From NCBI GenBank assembly GCA_030267565.1, contig BRXU01000003.1, forward strand, positions 248,001-312,000: a stretch of 64,000 nt of DNA, in the 5' to 3' direction. Shown here one piece after another: positions 52,781 to 64,000 of the stretch (position 1 is its first letter; each line of letters begins with the position of its first letter). The notes below the pieces were generated by a model. The model worked only from the letters and a program-made list of their open reading frames with translations. It made no database searches and was not told where the DNA came from. Position numbers and translations under genes: made by a program. Source of the stretch: Pleodorina starrii. Lineage: Eukaryota; Chlorophyta; Chlorophyceae; Chlamydomonadales; Volvocaceae.

Positions 52781-54990
52781 GCGGCGACGGCGACGCGGCC
52801 GAGGACAGCGGTGAAGGGACGAGGATGCTGTGCCGATGCAGCGCGGGAACGCAGCCACGGGTGGGCGGAAGGGCGGAAGGACGGAAGATCGCGGCAGTGT
52901 TTGGTGCTTGGGGAGAGGCGGTCGGGAGCGAGACCCCGGGTTGCGGCTGCGGGTGCGATCAATGACCTTTTTTCCGCTCCAGACGGGCAGAGTGCCCACG
53001 ACGGATGTGCAGTACAGTACGCTGCCATTGAAAATAGGTGATGTTACAGAGGAGCGGTGAAAGGCTGCTTCCTGATAGCGCGGCGGAATGGGAGAGGGAT
53101 GGGTTCCAGGTGTGGGAGGTGCGGGTGTGGCGGAAGGGTACGGTCTATGGACTATGGTCGTGACGTGACGTGGCGGGGAACGGAGTCGAAAGGCATCGAA
53201 AGGCGCTGTGTACGAGTACGGTAGGACGAATGTTCATGAAGGTGCACGGGTGTACACGGGTGGTGTGTGCACGGGTGTACACGGGTGGTGAGCCACAGCG
53301 ATGCGCCTTGGTGTTCATCGAGGGTAGTACGATAAATATCAGAAAACAATAAGGCTTGGCCGGGGCCAAATCGGCGTCTCTGGTCCTTCCTCCGAACACC
53401 CCGGCGGCCAACCATCCGGGTTGGGACACGTGGCGGGGCACGATGCGGTACGACGCCCTCCATCTGCGACGAGCCTGGCTGGCCCCCCGGGTCACCCTGC
53501 GGTTCTTCAGTAGGCGGCTCCCCTGCGCGGCCGACTCCCCTTATCCTGGCAGGGCTTACGGTGGCGCCAACGAGGGAATGGCCGTGAGGTGCGCCTCGTT
53601 GCGGAGGCAGTGGGGCAACGGGAGCAGATTTTTATAAGCCCGGCCTGGGAAAAAGGCCTGGTCATTGTTTAAACCTAGGGCACGGGCTGACCGTCTTGTC
53701 TGCTACGCATGGTCCGTACACCGTAGTTAAGTGGGGCCCAAAAAGATCTCCGAGTGCCGTACTACCGGTAATAGTGGGCTCTGGACTCTCTCGGAAGTGT
53801 ACCGTAAATCCATGCTGGCCAGTGGGCTCTACAGTCTACACTGCATTTCATTAGCTGGCTGCCCCATGCTGCCACGGCTCACGCACGCAGCCGCCTCCCC
53901 AGCAGCCCGGCGGCGGCGTTCGTCCCCCTCCCCCTCCCCCCGTCCTCTGGGGTGCTGGCACGATACGGGGGTGGTGCCGCACCACTGGTGCGTACAGGGT
54001 ACAGGGGTGATGCCTTTGTAATGGACAGGAGGAGAGGCGGAGGCGGTGTGCCCAGAGCGACACGGGCCCGGTCACCCGGGGGGAGGGGTAAAAAGAAAAT
54101 ATCGCAGCGGAGAAGGAGACGGCGGGGAGGGGGGAGAGGGTATCCACGTATAGGCCGGGGCCCGTGTAACGGTGGCTGGAGGGGGCACACAGCGCCCTTC
54201 AGGTGCGTCCTCATTCGTCCGCCTTAAGCACCCCCAAGCCCCTTCGATGACCATGCATGGGGCATGGGCAAGACTGCCCGTTGGGTTGCCAGAAGAGCCC
54301 ACCCCCCGGCCGTGGACGCGAAGAGGGCGTCATTTCGCCCAACCCTGATGGGTTTTTTGGGCGGGGTTACCGCTTCGGCGCCTCCAGAACTGCTGCAGCC
54401 TTGGCTGAATGCGCTTTGCTGGTCTGGCAAGAGGTTTCGGAGAGAAGGACGACCCATGGGCCATACGTACGGAACCGCAGTGATGGAACGGAGACAACTC
54501 CCGAACCTAGAGGTCGAACCTTTGATTTATACCGAAGCTGCAAATGCTCCCCGTTGGCGCTCCCCTGACTGTTGCATCAACCAAGGCAACCCGGTTGTGG
54601 ACGGATCAAGCGCGGGCGTGGCACGGCGTGTCGGAGGCAACTGCAGGAGGGCACCCCAATGGCGGGGCTAGCGAAAGCGGCTCTGTTCAGTTTGATACCG
54701 CTCTGGGGAAACACCCAGGTGTGTGATTACGCTTGACCAAGACGGGCCGCGGGCTTCCCCTCTTGATCGAAGCCCATCTTCAGTACAGCTTACACTGCGA
54801 GTGCACTGCAGGCTTCGGTGGAGTTTCCCGCGGAAACAGTTTGGTTCTCACATGTGACGAGAGAAGTTCTGTGATTTTCTTTTCTGGCATTAAACAGTTA
54901 GTAGTAGCCCAAATGTATGCATTCCTGACTCACCTTAGATTTTGTGCAACGGCCATCGTACGAGCGCTTCGAGTAACGGAAACAAATAAT
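52781..54990. other. Intergenic region, no gene seen
   Basis: Contains the 3' flank of the F-box gene, repeated CACGGGTGTACACGGGTGGT words at about 53247-53290, the composite repeat at 54087-54173, and an AT-richer stretch from about 54730. A TGTAA lies at 54017-54021. Open frames at 54257-54671 and from 54733 show no recognisable domain. Confidence 0.45.
54087..54173 (-). repeat. Interspersed repeat, composite B+A copy (intergenic)
   Basis: Plus strand: GGTAAAAAGAAAATATCGCA and GCGGAGAAGGAGACGG (block A reversed), then GTATCCACGTATAGGCCGGG (block B reversed). Read along the minus strand the order is B then A, the reverse of the copies at 2107 and 44664, so the blocks can associate either way. 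Confidence 0.88.
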
Positions 54991-57900
54991 ATGGCCGACG
55001 CCGTCAAGACTTGCTGTGCATATGATCATACTCGTGATGATAGCCACTTAATCGTAATTGCTTCGTTGACAAAGCATCAACTGATCGTTATCCTTATCGC
55101 CCGTAACGGCCCCAACGCAAGCAAGTCGCTCTATTTTCGTGAGCTTGCATCGGTTGTACATAAAGCTTCCACTTCTCGGAGTTTTTGGAGTGTTGGATTC
55201 TCAGCCTTGACGAGAGCTTGCTCCAGTTATAAGTCGGAACAAAGTTTGCCCCTGTTCGAAAAGTAAGTCTGGGGCTGTTTCTTGGAGCAATAATATTAAA
55301 TACGCAATCAGCGCAGCTGCGACTGGCTCATCTAGCAAAAGTAAGGCTTGTCGTTACTGACCGCGCACGCCCATGTCGCCCCTGTGACTGCATCTGGACC
55401 CGCCACCAGTGGGTTGTGGCACGTCAAAAGACGCTGGAGCCGCCAAAGCACAGGTATGCTGGGACAGGTTACATGACAGGCCTGTGGGCCGCGTCCCCGG
55501 GACCGCCATGCGCACGCCGCCGGCTTGCGGGCTCGCGCTCGTATCTTTTCTCCTTGGTTCAATCTGCTTTCGATGAATACTGAAATCATGTCGATTCCTG
55601 TTCCTTCAAGGATAGGGTTCTTGGGGCGCGGGTCCGCGGCCTTCTTTCGAAACCGCTGACCGCATATTCCCCAACGTTTACCTCTGCGCCACAGTAGACG
55701 CCAAAACCGCAAAGTCACCATTCCCCGCGCAAAGCATCACCCTGTCTCCGGCTGTTCACCTTCTGCCCCGACCCACAGGCGCCGGACGCCAAGCCAAACG
55801 CCTCCGCCGAAGCCGCTGCCCCGGCCCCTGCCGCCCCCAAGGCGCCAGCGCCCGCCGCGACCCCGGTGCCGCCTGCCCCCAAGGATGGCGCCACGGACTG
55901 GCACCTGCTGCAGTACGTGGATGACCTGAGCAAGGTCATCCAGGGCGCCTCCGTACCGGGCTTCTTCCTCACGGTGCGTTCGCTCCAGCACCGCCAGCAC
56001 CACCACCACCACCACCATCAGCACCACCACCATCAGCACCGATGCACGACTCACTGCATTCACCCATGCACTCGCTCCCCCACGCAGGTGCACGACAACA
56101 AGAAGGACGGTCTGCCGCGTCTGTCGGTGGTGAGCGTGGCCGACGGCTCCGTTGCCCCGGTGCGCATCAAGGACAAGGGCCGCGGTCTGTCGGCCGCCCA
56201 GGACCTGGAGTGCCTGTTCACGATTGACGGCGCCGTGGTGGGCAAGAAGCAGCCGCTGTATGTGGCCATGACGTCCAAGGGCAAGGCCTTCCTGTTCAGG
56301 GTAAGAGGGAGGGGGCAGCGAGCGGGGCGGGGCGAGGCGGCAAATGAAGAAGATACGGTGCCTCAGCGAGCGGGCCAGGGGTGGGGTGGGCGCACAGAAG
56401 GAAAGGCAGAGGCCCAGCGAGTGCGGCGGGTCGGACGACCCTGCATGGCTACCCTGCACACCCCTCCTCTTCCTCCTCCCACTCCTCCTCCTCCCACTCC
56501 TCCACCCCTCCTCCTACCCTCCTTCACTTCCTGACCCCCCCCCTCCTCCCACCCCCCACCCGCCGCCCGCCGCTCCAGGTGTCGATCAAGCGCAAGAAGT
56601 GGGTCGCGCACGGCGTCAAGGCCTTCACCGTGCACCCGCCCCTCGGCGAGAAGACGGAACACACCAACTGCGAGGGGGCGCGCGCCTACCTGGAGGGCGG
56701 CCAGCTGTGGCTGGAGTACGGCAGCCGCGGAGGCCTTACGGAGGACGGCAAGGAGCGCATCACGCCCTGGGTGGCGCGCATGCCGCTGGACGTGACTGCC
56801 ATCCGCCGGGGCCGCTTCCAGTGCGACCCCTCCAAGCTGGATGTGACGTACTGGCCGGAGACGCTGGATGATGACCCACGGGTCAGGCAGTGCGCCGACA
56901 TGGGCCAGGCGGTGGGCATGGCGCGCTACGGCCAGCTGTTTGCGGCGGCCAAGGACGACGAGGAGACGGAGACCCACTTTGTGAGCTACATTATGGAGAG
57001 GCTGCCAGGCGCACAGACGGGCGGCGTGGAGAACCTCAAGCCGCTGTACCGGCTGCAGGGCGCCAAGATCGAGGCCGTGTACGACATCACCAAGGTACGA
57101 CGGCACCGCACAACGGTTGCACGGCGTTGGGTGCTGGGTGGCATGACTCATGACTGGCGGCGGCGGGAGGATGGGAGGAGGGGGCTGGCGGTCGGGTTGG
57201 CATCGGCTGATCTCCCGAAATTTGACCTGATCCTGGCCTCCTGGCCTTCTGGCCTTCTGCCCCGCACCCCCGCCGACCCCTTTTTGCCCCCCCAGGACGT
57301 GAGCATCTTCGCCACCGATGACGAGGGCAAGGGCGCCTGCCTGACCGTCATGCACCGCCACAGCGGCCTGGCCTGGAAGCAGCGAGTCAACCCGCCGAAA
57401 GACCACGACCTGCGGTGGTACGGCATCTCGGGCATGTCGCCGGTCGACCCGGGCATCCGCAAGAAGCACGTGAGTGCCGTACGTGTAACACTATCCGTAC
57501 TCTCGTACTCTCGTAACCGTAACCGTAAGCGTATGACAGTGTGCGGATGGACGGGCGGGCGCTCGCATCTCCTTGCGTGCTCTCTGCTGCCGTACCGGAA
57601 TGTATGTGCCAGGTGTGTATGCCTCGCCTGCTGCATTTGCCTCGATGGATGCGGCCCTTGGCTGGTTCTCATTGTCCTCGCCAACGCCCCGCGTGCCTCG
57701 TGCCGCGTGCCTCGGTCCCAGTCCGTCCTTGCCCGTCCGACCGTCCGTCCGTCCGTCCGCCCGTCCGTCCTTGCCCGTCCGTCCGTCCGTCCTTGCCCGT
57801 CCGACCGTCCGTCCTTGCCCGTCCGTCCTTGCCCGTCCGTCCTTGCCCGTCCGTCCTGGGGATAGTACGGTAAAAACGAAACCGCAGCAGCGAAGGGACG

Positions 57901-58282
57901 GAGACCGAGACGGAGACGGAGACTAAGGATGCCCCCTGGTTCTGACCCTGCCTCTGACGGTTGTTCCAACACCAGTACCGGTACAAGACCCGTGAAACGC
58001 CCTTGCCCTGCTTGCCGCTGCTTGGCCTGCATGCATGCCTTACTTTTGCTCTCGTTTGCCGCTGCTTCGCTGCTTTGGGTCGCGCAGGCGGAGAGCAGCA
58101 GCGAGTCTGAGCAGAGCAGCGAGGAGGAGGAGGAGGAGGAGCGGGAGGAGGCGAGGGAGGAGTTGGAGGAGGCGAGGGAGGAGTTGCAGGAGGCGAGAGA
58201 GGAGTTGCAGGAGGCGAGGGAGGAGCTTGAGGAGGCGAGGGAAGAGTTGCAGGAGGCGCAGGAGGCGCGGGACGAGGAGTAG
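54991..58282 (+). CDS. Unrecognised protein with an acidic heptad-repeat C-terminus
   Basis: Secure exons: 55779-55973, 56088-56300, 56579-57094, 57296-57469, 58088-58282 (TAG), all GT-AG and phase 0. A start exon at 54991-55002 (ATG, MADA, then GTCAAG) would give MADA-APDAKPNAS and about 434 residues, but its donor is weak and this start is tentative. An Ala/Pro linker (about residues 5-42) leads into a roughly 350-residue globular region (DWHLLQYVDDLSKVI, VPGFFLTVHDNKKDG, DVTYWPETLDDDPRVRQC, DVSIFATDDEGKGA, LRWYGISGMSPVDPGIRK). I cannot place it in a family. The tail is Ser/Glu-rich and then a run of EEAREEL/QEAREEL heptads, predicting a highly charged helix. All junctions are phase 0 and third positions are strongly G/C, as in well-expressed algal genes. 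Confidence 0.78.
57722..57860. repeat. CCGTCC/TTGCCCGTCC tandem repeats (intron 5 of the heptad-tail gene)
   Basis: Alternating CGTCCGTC and CTTGCCCGTCCGTC units of variable length over about 140 nt. Confidence 0.88.
57867..57906 (-). repeat. Interspersed repeat block A, diverged reverse copy (intron 5 of the heptad-tail gene)
   Basis: ACGGTAAAAACGAAACCGCA is followed by GCAGCGAAGGGACGGAGAC, resembling the A block and sharing GGGACGGAGAC with the region upstream of 36205. Confidence 0.6.
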
Positions 58283-60872
58283 AGGGGAGGGAGGGAGGCA
58301 GGGAGGAATGGCAGCCGCAGCAGCAGCAGCAGCAGCAGCGGCGGCCTCCACTGTCGCCGCCACTGCCGCAGTGGGGTGGGGTGGAGTGGAGTGGAGGGGC
58401 TTTCCGACGCTAACTTTATCCGCTGGTGACTATGTTTTGTTTACGGCACTCTTCAGCACAACCACTTAACGGCACACTTCAGCAGCAGCACCACCACAAG
58501 AAGAACTGCAGGGAGGTGCATCATCACGCGCGGACTCCCCCGGCGGCCGTCGGCTTTTGGAGCGGTTGAGGCGTGAAGGCGTGCGGATGGGTTCAAGACA
58601 GAAGAGGCGCGCGAGTTGGGGAGCGGTTGGGGCGCGCATGCGGGGGGGGGGGCTGTGGGGCTGTGGGCCAGGGAGGGCGGGATGGGAGGGCGGGTTGGGG
58701 GAATCTGTGCGCGCAAGGCAAGGCCGGCGCGTCGGGGGAGGGTGCCTTGGACGCAAGTACGACAAGGACGACTGTACGACTGCATCATTGTCGTATGTGC
58801 GCATGCATGTGAGCGACCCAGAGAGGCACTCACACACACTCACTTACACACACACACGCGCGCGCGCGCTTGCGCAAAAGGCATGTGTGTATGTGTGTTG
58901 CTGTGCGCGCGCTTCTCCGCGTTTTCGAACAGACCCGACCTGATGTTTTATTGTCGTATTGTCGTACTTATCTTACCGACGTTGGCGTCGAGACCTGGGT
59001 TAGGACGCGCGCGGGCGAACAGCGTCGTCCCCCGCGGCGGGGGGGGGCCTTCTCCCCTTTCCAGGTGCTGCAACCCCTAAGGGCAGTGCTGCCCCGCCGC
59101 TTTGACTCGATGACGATATGCATCGCACACTTTTGGGACTGTGGCCGACCGGCCTGGATGGATGGGAAGATGGATGAATGGATGGATGGATGGATGGAAC
59201 GCACCCTATCCGCTTCGCTCCAATCGTCGCACATGATGGCCAGGGGCCAATCTCCTGTCGTTTATCGTTATCGGATGATCGCCCCGAAGCGGCATCATGG
59301 GCATGCAGGGGGGTGATCACTGCTCACATCATCCCGGGCTCAGGAATAACGGGGAGCCGGGGGGGGGGTCGCGGGCGTGGCGTGTTCCTTTTTCCCGCGA
59401 TCGCGATCGCGCGTTTGATATTCGTGTCCGGCTGAAGGAGGGGGGACCTCCGGGGGGGGCCTGTGGGGCGTGCGTGTGCTTGATGACGGGTGCGGGAGGC
59501 GACCGTTATGTTACCGGTGCTCGCCACGAGGGGGCTTGCGTGGCTTTTCGCCTCATGTTCTGCTTTGTATTGCGATCTCGCATATTGCTCGTGGACGCTG
59601 CTCGGCGGTTGCTCTCGATGATACGTATAAATGGCGCGGTGTCGTACGGCACTTGTACGGCACCTTGAGGCCGTGGCGCTGCTGCGCCGCGTCTTGGACT
59701 CTTGGTTGCGGCTTTTTGCAATCGGTGGGGGAGAAATGAGTCGTGCCGGCCGCATGTGTGTATGTTTCTGTGTACGGGCTTCAATGTGTTTTGTGAATAC
59801 GGCGAATGCGGCCGGGAAGTCCCGTCGACGTCTCGCGATGTGCGCCGGGCGGCCGGCAAGCCGGCAGGCTGGTACGGCACCGAGTACTGCAAGGCTGTTG
59901 TACAGCAAAGGCTCATGGTACGACATGCTCAGTATGGGAAGGCGTGTAGGCGGCGGCAGGGAGAAAAAGGTCCTCTCCCCGGTTCCCCGCGCTGCCATGG
60001 GCAGAACGCAGAAGCTGTCCCTCCCTCCCTCCCTATTTCCCATTGACCACGCACACCATCACATCATCAGCATCTTCATCATCATCATTTTCATACCACC
60101 ATTGACCATACACAGACAGCACAGGCGCGTCGTCCGCCGCTACGCTGCGCACGCGGGTGGTTGATTTGTCTCGCCTTTGCTCGTACTGTGTGCCGTAAGG
60201 CGCTGTAGTACCGTATCACATCATCGACGGCCGCATTTGGTCTTTACTCAAACAACTGTGTAGAGACAAGCAGTTTGCCGAAGCGCACGTGCGGCAGAGC
60301 AGCGTAAGACTACCGGTAGTTTTCTTCACAGACATGAGGCCTGCGATGGTGTGGGACACATAAAACCCCGCCCTCTGCTGCGTTGTGTTGTGACGCCCTC
60401 CCTGGACGCCCAGCCTGCCTGCCGGGCGGGATAACCTGACTGCCCTGCTCACCCTGATGGTATGACCCGTATTGAGGCATCAAACCTTGCACAGCTGGTG
60501 GCCCAAGGAGCCCCGCCTGCGCTGGGCGTGGCGCCTCGGCAGCACAATGTGACAGCTGACACGGCGTCTCTGCCATCTCGGCCCAACAACATGCAACCCC
60601 ATATTGCTCTAGTAATAGAGAATACACACGGTCCGGAAGGGCACACCAGCGCCGTACTGTGCCGTACCGCCATCGGTGACATCACCGATGAAGCCGTCAC
60701 ACCAAACCCTCTGCGTCTGCGCAGCGCTTTCAGCTCCCTTCGTGTCAGCCTGCTGATGAGTACCGTTTGACGGTCGTACGACGGTCGCAACACGACCGCG
60801 CGGGAAGGGCCGGGCGGCCGGGCGGCCGGCCGGGGATTTTCCGAAGAGCCTAGGGGCGATCTGCGGCCGGTC
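58283..60872. other. Convergent 3' region, no gene seen
   Basis: Lies between the stops of the heptad-tail gene and the TruB-like gene. It holds a CACACACGCGCGCG microsatellite at about 58830-58870, GGATGGATGG repeats at about 59153-59200, and CATCAT repeats at about 60055-60090. No conserved ORF or tRNA was recognised. Confidence 0.45.
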
Positions 60873-62708
60873 TCAGCGCTTGTAGCGCTGCAAGATGGGC
60901 AGCACCGCCTCCAGCGACCAGGCGTCCCCCACGTCAAAGCTGGCGACCTGCGTACGACGAAGCTCGTCCAAGACCGCGCACGTGCGCAGCCGCCTGCCGT
61001 ACATCGCCACCAGCGACCGCACGTGCGCCCGACCGCTAAGCAGTACCGAGAAGCGTACGACACGGCCCACCAGAGCTGCGACGTCGTCGTCGCCGCCGCT
61101 GCCGCCGCCGCTAATGCTGACCCGCGGGTCAGCAAGTCCTAGGCGAGATCTGGCGGCGGCGGCCGCGGAAGATTTGGCGCCGACGGCGGCCGCAGCGGCG
61201 GCGGCGGCGGCGGCTCGGAGGATCTCCTCCTCGCTGGCCCGCCAAGCCTTGAACTCGAGCAGCCGTACAGGGACGGTGTGGCTGCGAGAGTCGTCGACGC
61301 AGAGCGGAACGGAACGGAACCCGGCGGCGGCGGCCGGAAACGTCCGGGTGGAGGCGGCGCGGCGCAAAGGGTGTCGGGAGTGGCTTCTATCTTTTCCCGT
61401 TTTTGCGGGGGCAGGGGGGGTGCTGAAACCCGGGACAAGGAGCCGCTAGGGGGAGGGGGGTAAACGGGAGCCTCGCGGAGGTCACCCAACAGACAGGCAG
61501 ACAGACCTCCTCCCCGCAAAAGGGGAACGGCTTCCCTGCCCTGACCCCCTTCTCCCATCACCCCTTTACCCCTCACGGTCGTACGCTCGTACTCACATGC
61601 TCGGCCCGTCGTCATCTTCGTAGTACCTGAAGCTGCTGCTGTACTGCCGTAGACGAAAGCGGGGAGGAAGGACCTGCAGCGTCACGCCACCGCCGCTGCC
61701 GCCGGCAGCGGCGGCGGCGGAGCCGGCTCGCCCCCCAGCGCTCCCGCCGCCCCTGCTGCTGGCGGCGCCGTCGCCATCCTCATCACCACTGCCGTCGTCG
61801 TTGAAGCCGACGCTGACGCTGACGCCGCTATTCAGTGCCGCCATCATGCCGTCCGCAGCTTCCTGCAGCTCCTCGTCTGTGGGGGGGGGGGGGCGACCAG
61901 GTGGGACGACCGACCGACCGACCGACCAGGAGGGACCAAGGGCCAGCAGCGACGAAACTGAGGCGACACAAGGGAAGGTGAAGGCCAGCACGCAGCAGCA
62001 GCAGCAACAACAACAGCAACAACACCACCACCAGCAGCAGCAGCAGCAGCAGGGGAAGATGTGCGAGAGCGTATGTCGCAGTGGCAGCACCGATGGTGAC
62101 AGCGCCCAACCCCTCACCCCAACCCCACCCACCCACTCACTCAAAACCACCCCAGACCCACCCATCACGTGATCCCAGGGCATCGCTCCCGCCACCAGGC
62201 TGCCCCCCCGCACATCCACCGCCGCCGCCGCCGCGCCGAGCACCAAACTGCCCTCGTAGCGCTTGGGCGCCGCCTCCACACGCGCCGACAGCCGCGTGGC
62301 GGCTCCGAAACACAACAGCATCAGCCCCGAAGCCGCGGCGTCCAGGGGCGCGACGGAGGCGACCTTGGCCGCGCGCGTCGCTCGCTGCACCGCCGCCACC
62401 ACCTCGGGAACCTCCCAGTGAGGCGGTTTGTCGAGCAGGAGGAGGCCGTTGGAGAGGACGTCGGAGTGGAGGTGGGCGGGGAAGGAGGTCATGATGGTGG
62501 GCGGCTCCAGGGGCGGTTTCGGAGCCGGCGGCGGCAGCGGCGGCAGTGGGGTTGGGGAGGAGGGGGAGGGGCGGCTGGCTGGGGCGTGGAGCGGGGATGG
62601 TTGGCGTGGGGGTGGACGGGCCGGGGGGGTTGACGGGTGGCGGTGGGGTTGTGGCCGGTTGGAGGTGGTGTTTTGGAGGGGTGTGGTGGACGAAGCGGCG
62701 CGGGGCAT
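60873..62708 (-). CDS. TruB-type tRNA pseudouridine synthase, probably organellar
   Basis: Three exons right to left: 62708-62162, 61876-61597, 61281-60873 (TGA); phases agree, 411 residues. The start is the first in-frame ATG (GCCATGCCC); upstream codons lack an ATG. Residues 1-72 are Pro/Ser/Thr-rich with little acid, consistent with a targeting peptide. Seen: NGLLLLDKPPHWEV (residues 87-100), the catalytic-Asp segment VAPLDAAASGLMLLCFG (Asp123; the usual form is GxLDPxATG), KRYEGSLVLG with the conserved Tyr, PWDHVMDEEL, and a C-terminal AHVRSL plus LRRTQVASFDVGDAW block as in the plant TruB-like protein At5g14460. TruB makes pseudouridine 55 in the tRNA T-loop. Residues flanking the catalytic Asp and before the Arg are altered, so activity is not assured. 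An Ala/Gly-rich insert lies in exon 3. Confidence 0.85.
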
Positions 62709-63385
62709 GGCGGGCGTGGTGGTGGTGGTGGTGGTGGTGGTCGTCGCGGTGGGTTTGCTTTGCGGCTGGGCTGCGTAGTGGCGTGTTTGGGGGAGGGTGG
62801 GCGAGCGGGGTGCAAGCTGCGCCAAGTGAAGTTGACCGTGGCCGTCGTGCCCCTGGCAAAGGCGCCAACAGCTGACTGGTACGGATGGCAGGCCAAGAAA
62901 TCAGCTGTGGAGCGAAGAAGCACGCTCAAAATACGCAAATGAAGTGCTCTAAAAGGCTACAGGCAGCAGCAAATTGAAGACTCGTTGTGAAGCGTTTGCG
63001 CCCGCAAGATTTGTATACTTGCAAAGGAGAGTCTGCGATACCAGCTGTAGATGTGTCTGAGGCGAAGGAGTTGACAAAGTGTAAGCATATCAAATGATGC
63101 CTATTATAGCAGCAAGCCGAGCATAATCCTAACGCCCTACCAAACCGTTGCTCGTACGCTGCTCGCGAATCCAGTCCCCAGTCGCATTGCCATTTTGGGT
63201 CGTGGGCATACAAGCATATCCTTACAACGCATCACCAACGCGCATGACTTAAGTAGCGCTGACCCTCGCCTGAACGGGGCTGCCTCTGCAAGCCTGCATC
63301 GATCGGCCAACGCCCAGCGCTGAAGGGTTTCGCTGTGCCGCTCTGGCCTAAGCTAGGAGACTTGGAGCCGTCATAAAGCTTCACA
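62709..63385. promoter_or_regulatory. Divergent upstream region (TruB-like gene / transit-peptide gene)
   Basis: 677 bp between outward-facing ATGs. The TruB side has a GGTGGTGGT trinucleotide run (about 62718-62747), probably 5'UTR. The centre (about 62930-63250) is AT-richer than its surroundings. Confidence 0.45.
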
Positions 63386-63736
63386 ATGGCCAGCCTCAGG
63401 CCGACGCTTGATTCCAGGGCTCTCGTCAGAGGGATTCAGCCAAGACTCCGCGCGCAGAGCCGGATTGTGGCCCCGCTGGTCCCCCGCACCGTTTGCCAGG
63501 TGCTCATATAATTTAGCGCGCAGTTCGCTGAGCGGGCAAAGAGGGGTGGCAAAGCTCTTGCAGTTGGAACTTGATACGGTCGCAATCGGCGACGGGCATC
63601 GTTTGTCACACAACCCCAGGTCGCCAAAGTCGATGAGACCGTATCAATGGAGGAGGAGCTTGTGCGCCTGCGTCGTGAAAACGAGCTGCTGCGTCAGCAG
63701 CTGGCGCTGTACCAGCAGGCTTCGAAACCGGCCTCG
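63386..63736 (+). CDS. Transit-peptide-like N-terminus of an unidentified coiled-coil protein, 3' partial
   Basis: Exon 1 is 63386-63499 (38 codons, ACAATGGCC start) and exon 2 is 63620-63736; both junctions are phase 0 with CAG|GTGCTC and CCCCAG|GTC, and exon 2 ends at TCG|GTAGGG. The rest lies beyond the window. The N-terminus MASLRPTLDSRALVRG is Arg/Ser/Ala-rich without clustered acids, typical of algal plastid or mitochondrial presequences. It is followed by EEELVRLRRENELLRQQL, a leucine-zipper-like helix. Family and function cannot be told from 77 residues. Splicing in frame, a good start context and a codon choice like the neighbours support it. Confidence 0.6.
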
Positions 63737-63951
63737 GTAGGGTTTCCATGTCATCCGGCCATCGGACTGGGCGGGGTTGGTTGCCCGAAAGCGGAGCTGA
63801 GCGCCTTCGAATCTGAGCGTCTCCTTGGCTGCATAACCACGAGCGAGGGTCCTTTGCGCGCCTGACGGCTTTGGTGGCGCCAGATGGCATGTCGCTCGCC
63901 CTATGGCATGTCGCTCGCGGCGGCGACCTATCCAGCACCCGCAACGCACCG

Positions 63952-64000
63952 ATCCGCCCCCCCATCCGCCCCCCCATCCGCCCCCCATCCGCCCCCCATC
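63952..64000. repeat. CCGCCCCCCCAT tandem repeat at the window end
   Basis: About four copies of a 10-12-nt C-rich unit (ATCCGCCCCCC with variable C number). It probably lies within intron 2 of the last gene and is cut by the window edge. Confidence 0.8.

Noticed and set aside
54733..55266. A 177-codon frame in the AT-richer stretch before the heptad-tail gene.
   Set aside because: No domain, codon use unlike neighbouring genes, and it overlaps the likely 5'UTR or first intron of the downstream gene.
62169..62170. Earlier donor CAC|GTGATG for exon 1 of the TruB-like gene.
   Set aside because: It gives phase 0, which cannot join the exon 2 acceptor in frame; the donor seven bases later does and yields PWDHVMDEEL.

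Overview
The window is nuclear DNA from a volvocine-type green alga (Chlorophyta, Chlamydomonas/Volvox relatives); I cannot name the species. The evidence is very high GC, many short exons with GT-AG introns, alanine- and glycine-rich low-complexity runs in otherwise conserved proteins, starts of the GCCATGGC type, candidate TGTAA poly(A) signals, and many intronic satellites. Genes were assembled by hand from exons whose phases agree across every junction; there are no transcript data.

Layout. (1) 28-6694 (+): a meiotic-clade AAA ATPase (Vps4/katanin/spastin/Msp1 relatives), 5' end outside the window, with a possible N-terminal membrane segment. (2) 6695-12269: no gene seen; includes an AT-richer patch with an inverted-repeat element. 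(3) 12270-18097 (-): a DUF2358 + SOUL heme-binding protein like plant plastid HBP5, 10 exons. (4) 18535-33208 (+): a giant coiled-coil protein of about 3,777 residues, 12 exons, divergent from gene 3 across 437 bp. (5) 33209-35466: convergent 3' region. (6) 35467-46461 (-): the MCM8 helicase, 17 exons, whose introns carry at least four tandem arrays. (7) 46788-52613 (+): an F-box/leucine-rich-repeat protein, divergent from MCM8 across 326 bp, with one apparent frameshift. (8) About 54991-58282 (+): an unrecognised protein with an acidic heptad-repeat tail. (9) 58283-60872: no gene seen. (10) 60873-62708 (-): a TruB-type pseudouridine synthase. (11) 63386 to beyond the window (+): the start of a gene with an organelle-transit-like N-terminus and a short coiled coil.

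The genes do not look like one pathway. MCM8 (homologous recombination), the F-box protein (ubiquitination) and the AAA ATPase (remodelling) are independent housekeeping-type genes; the SOUL protein, the TruB-like enzyme and the last gene may be organellar. What unites the window is its non-coding DNA. A family of short interspersed elements (blocks A, B and C) occurs in both orientations, almost always inside introns. Satellites (31-nt, 33-nt, 17-nt and CAGGG pentamers) fill introns of genes on both strands. Notable splice features are a GC-AG intron in the AAA gene, a 30-nt microexon in MCM8, and an MCM8 exon that begins with a perfect donor consensus.
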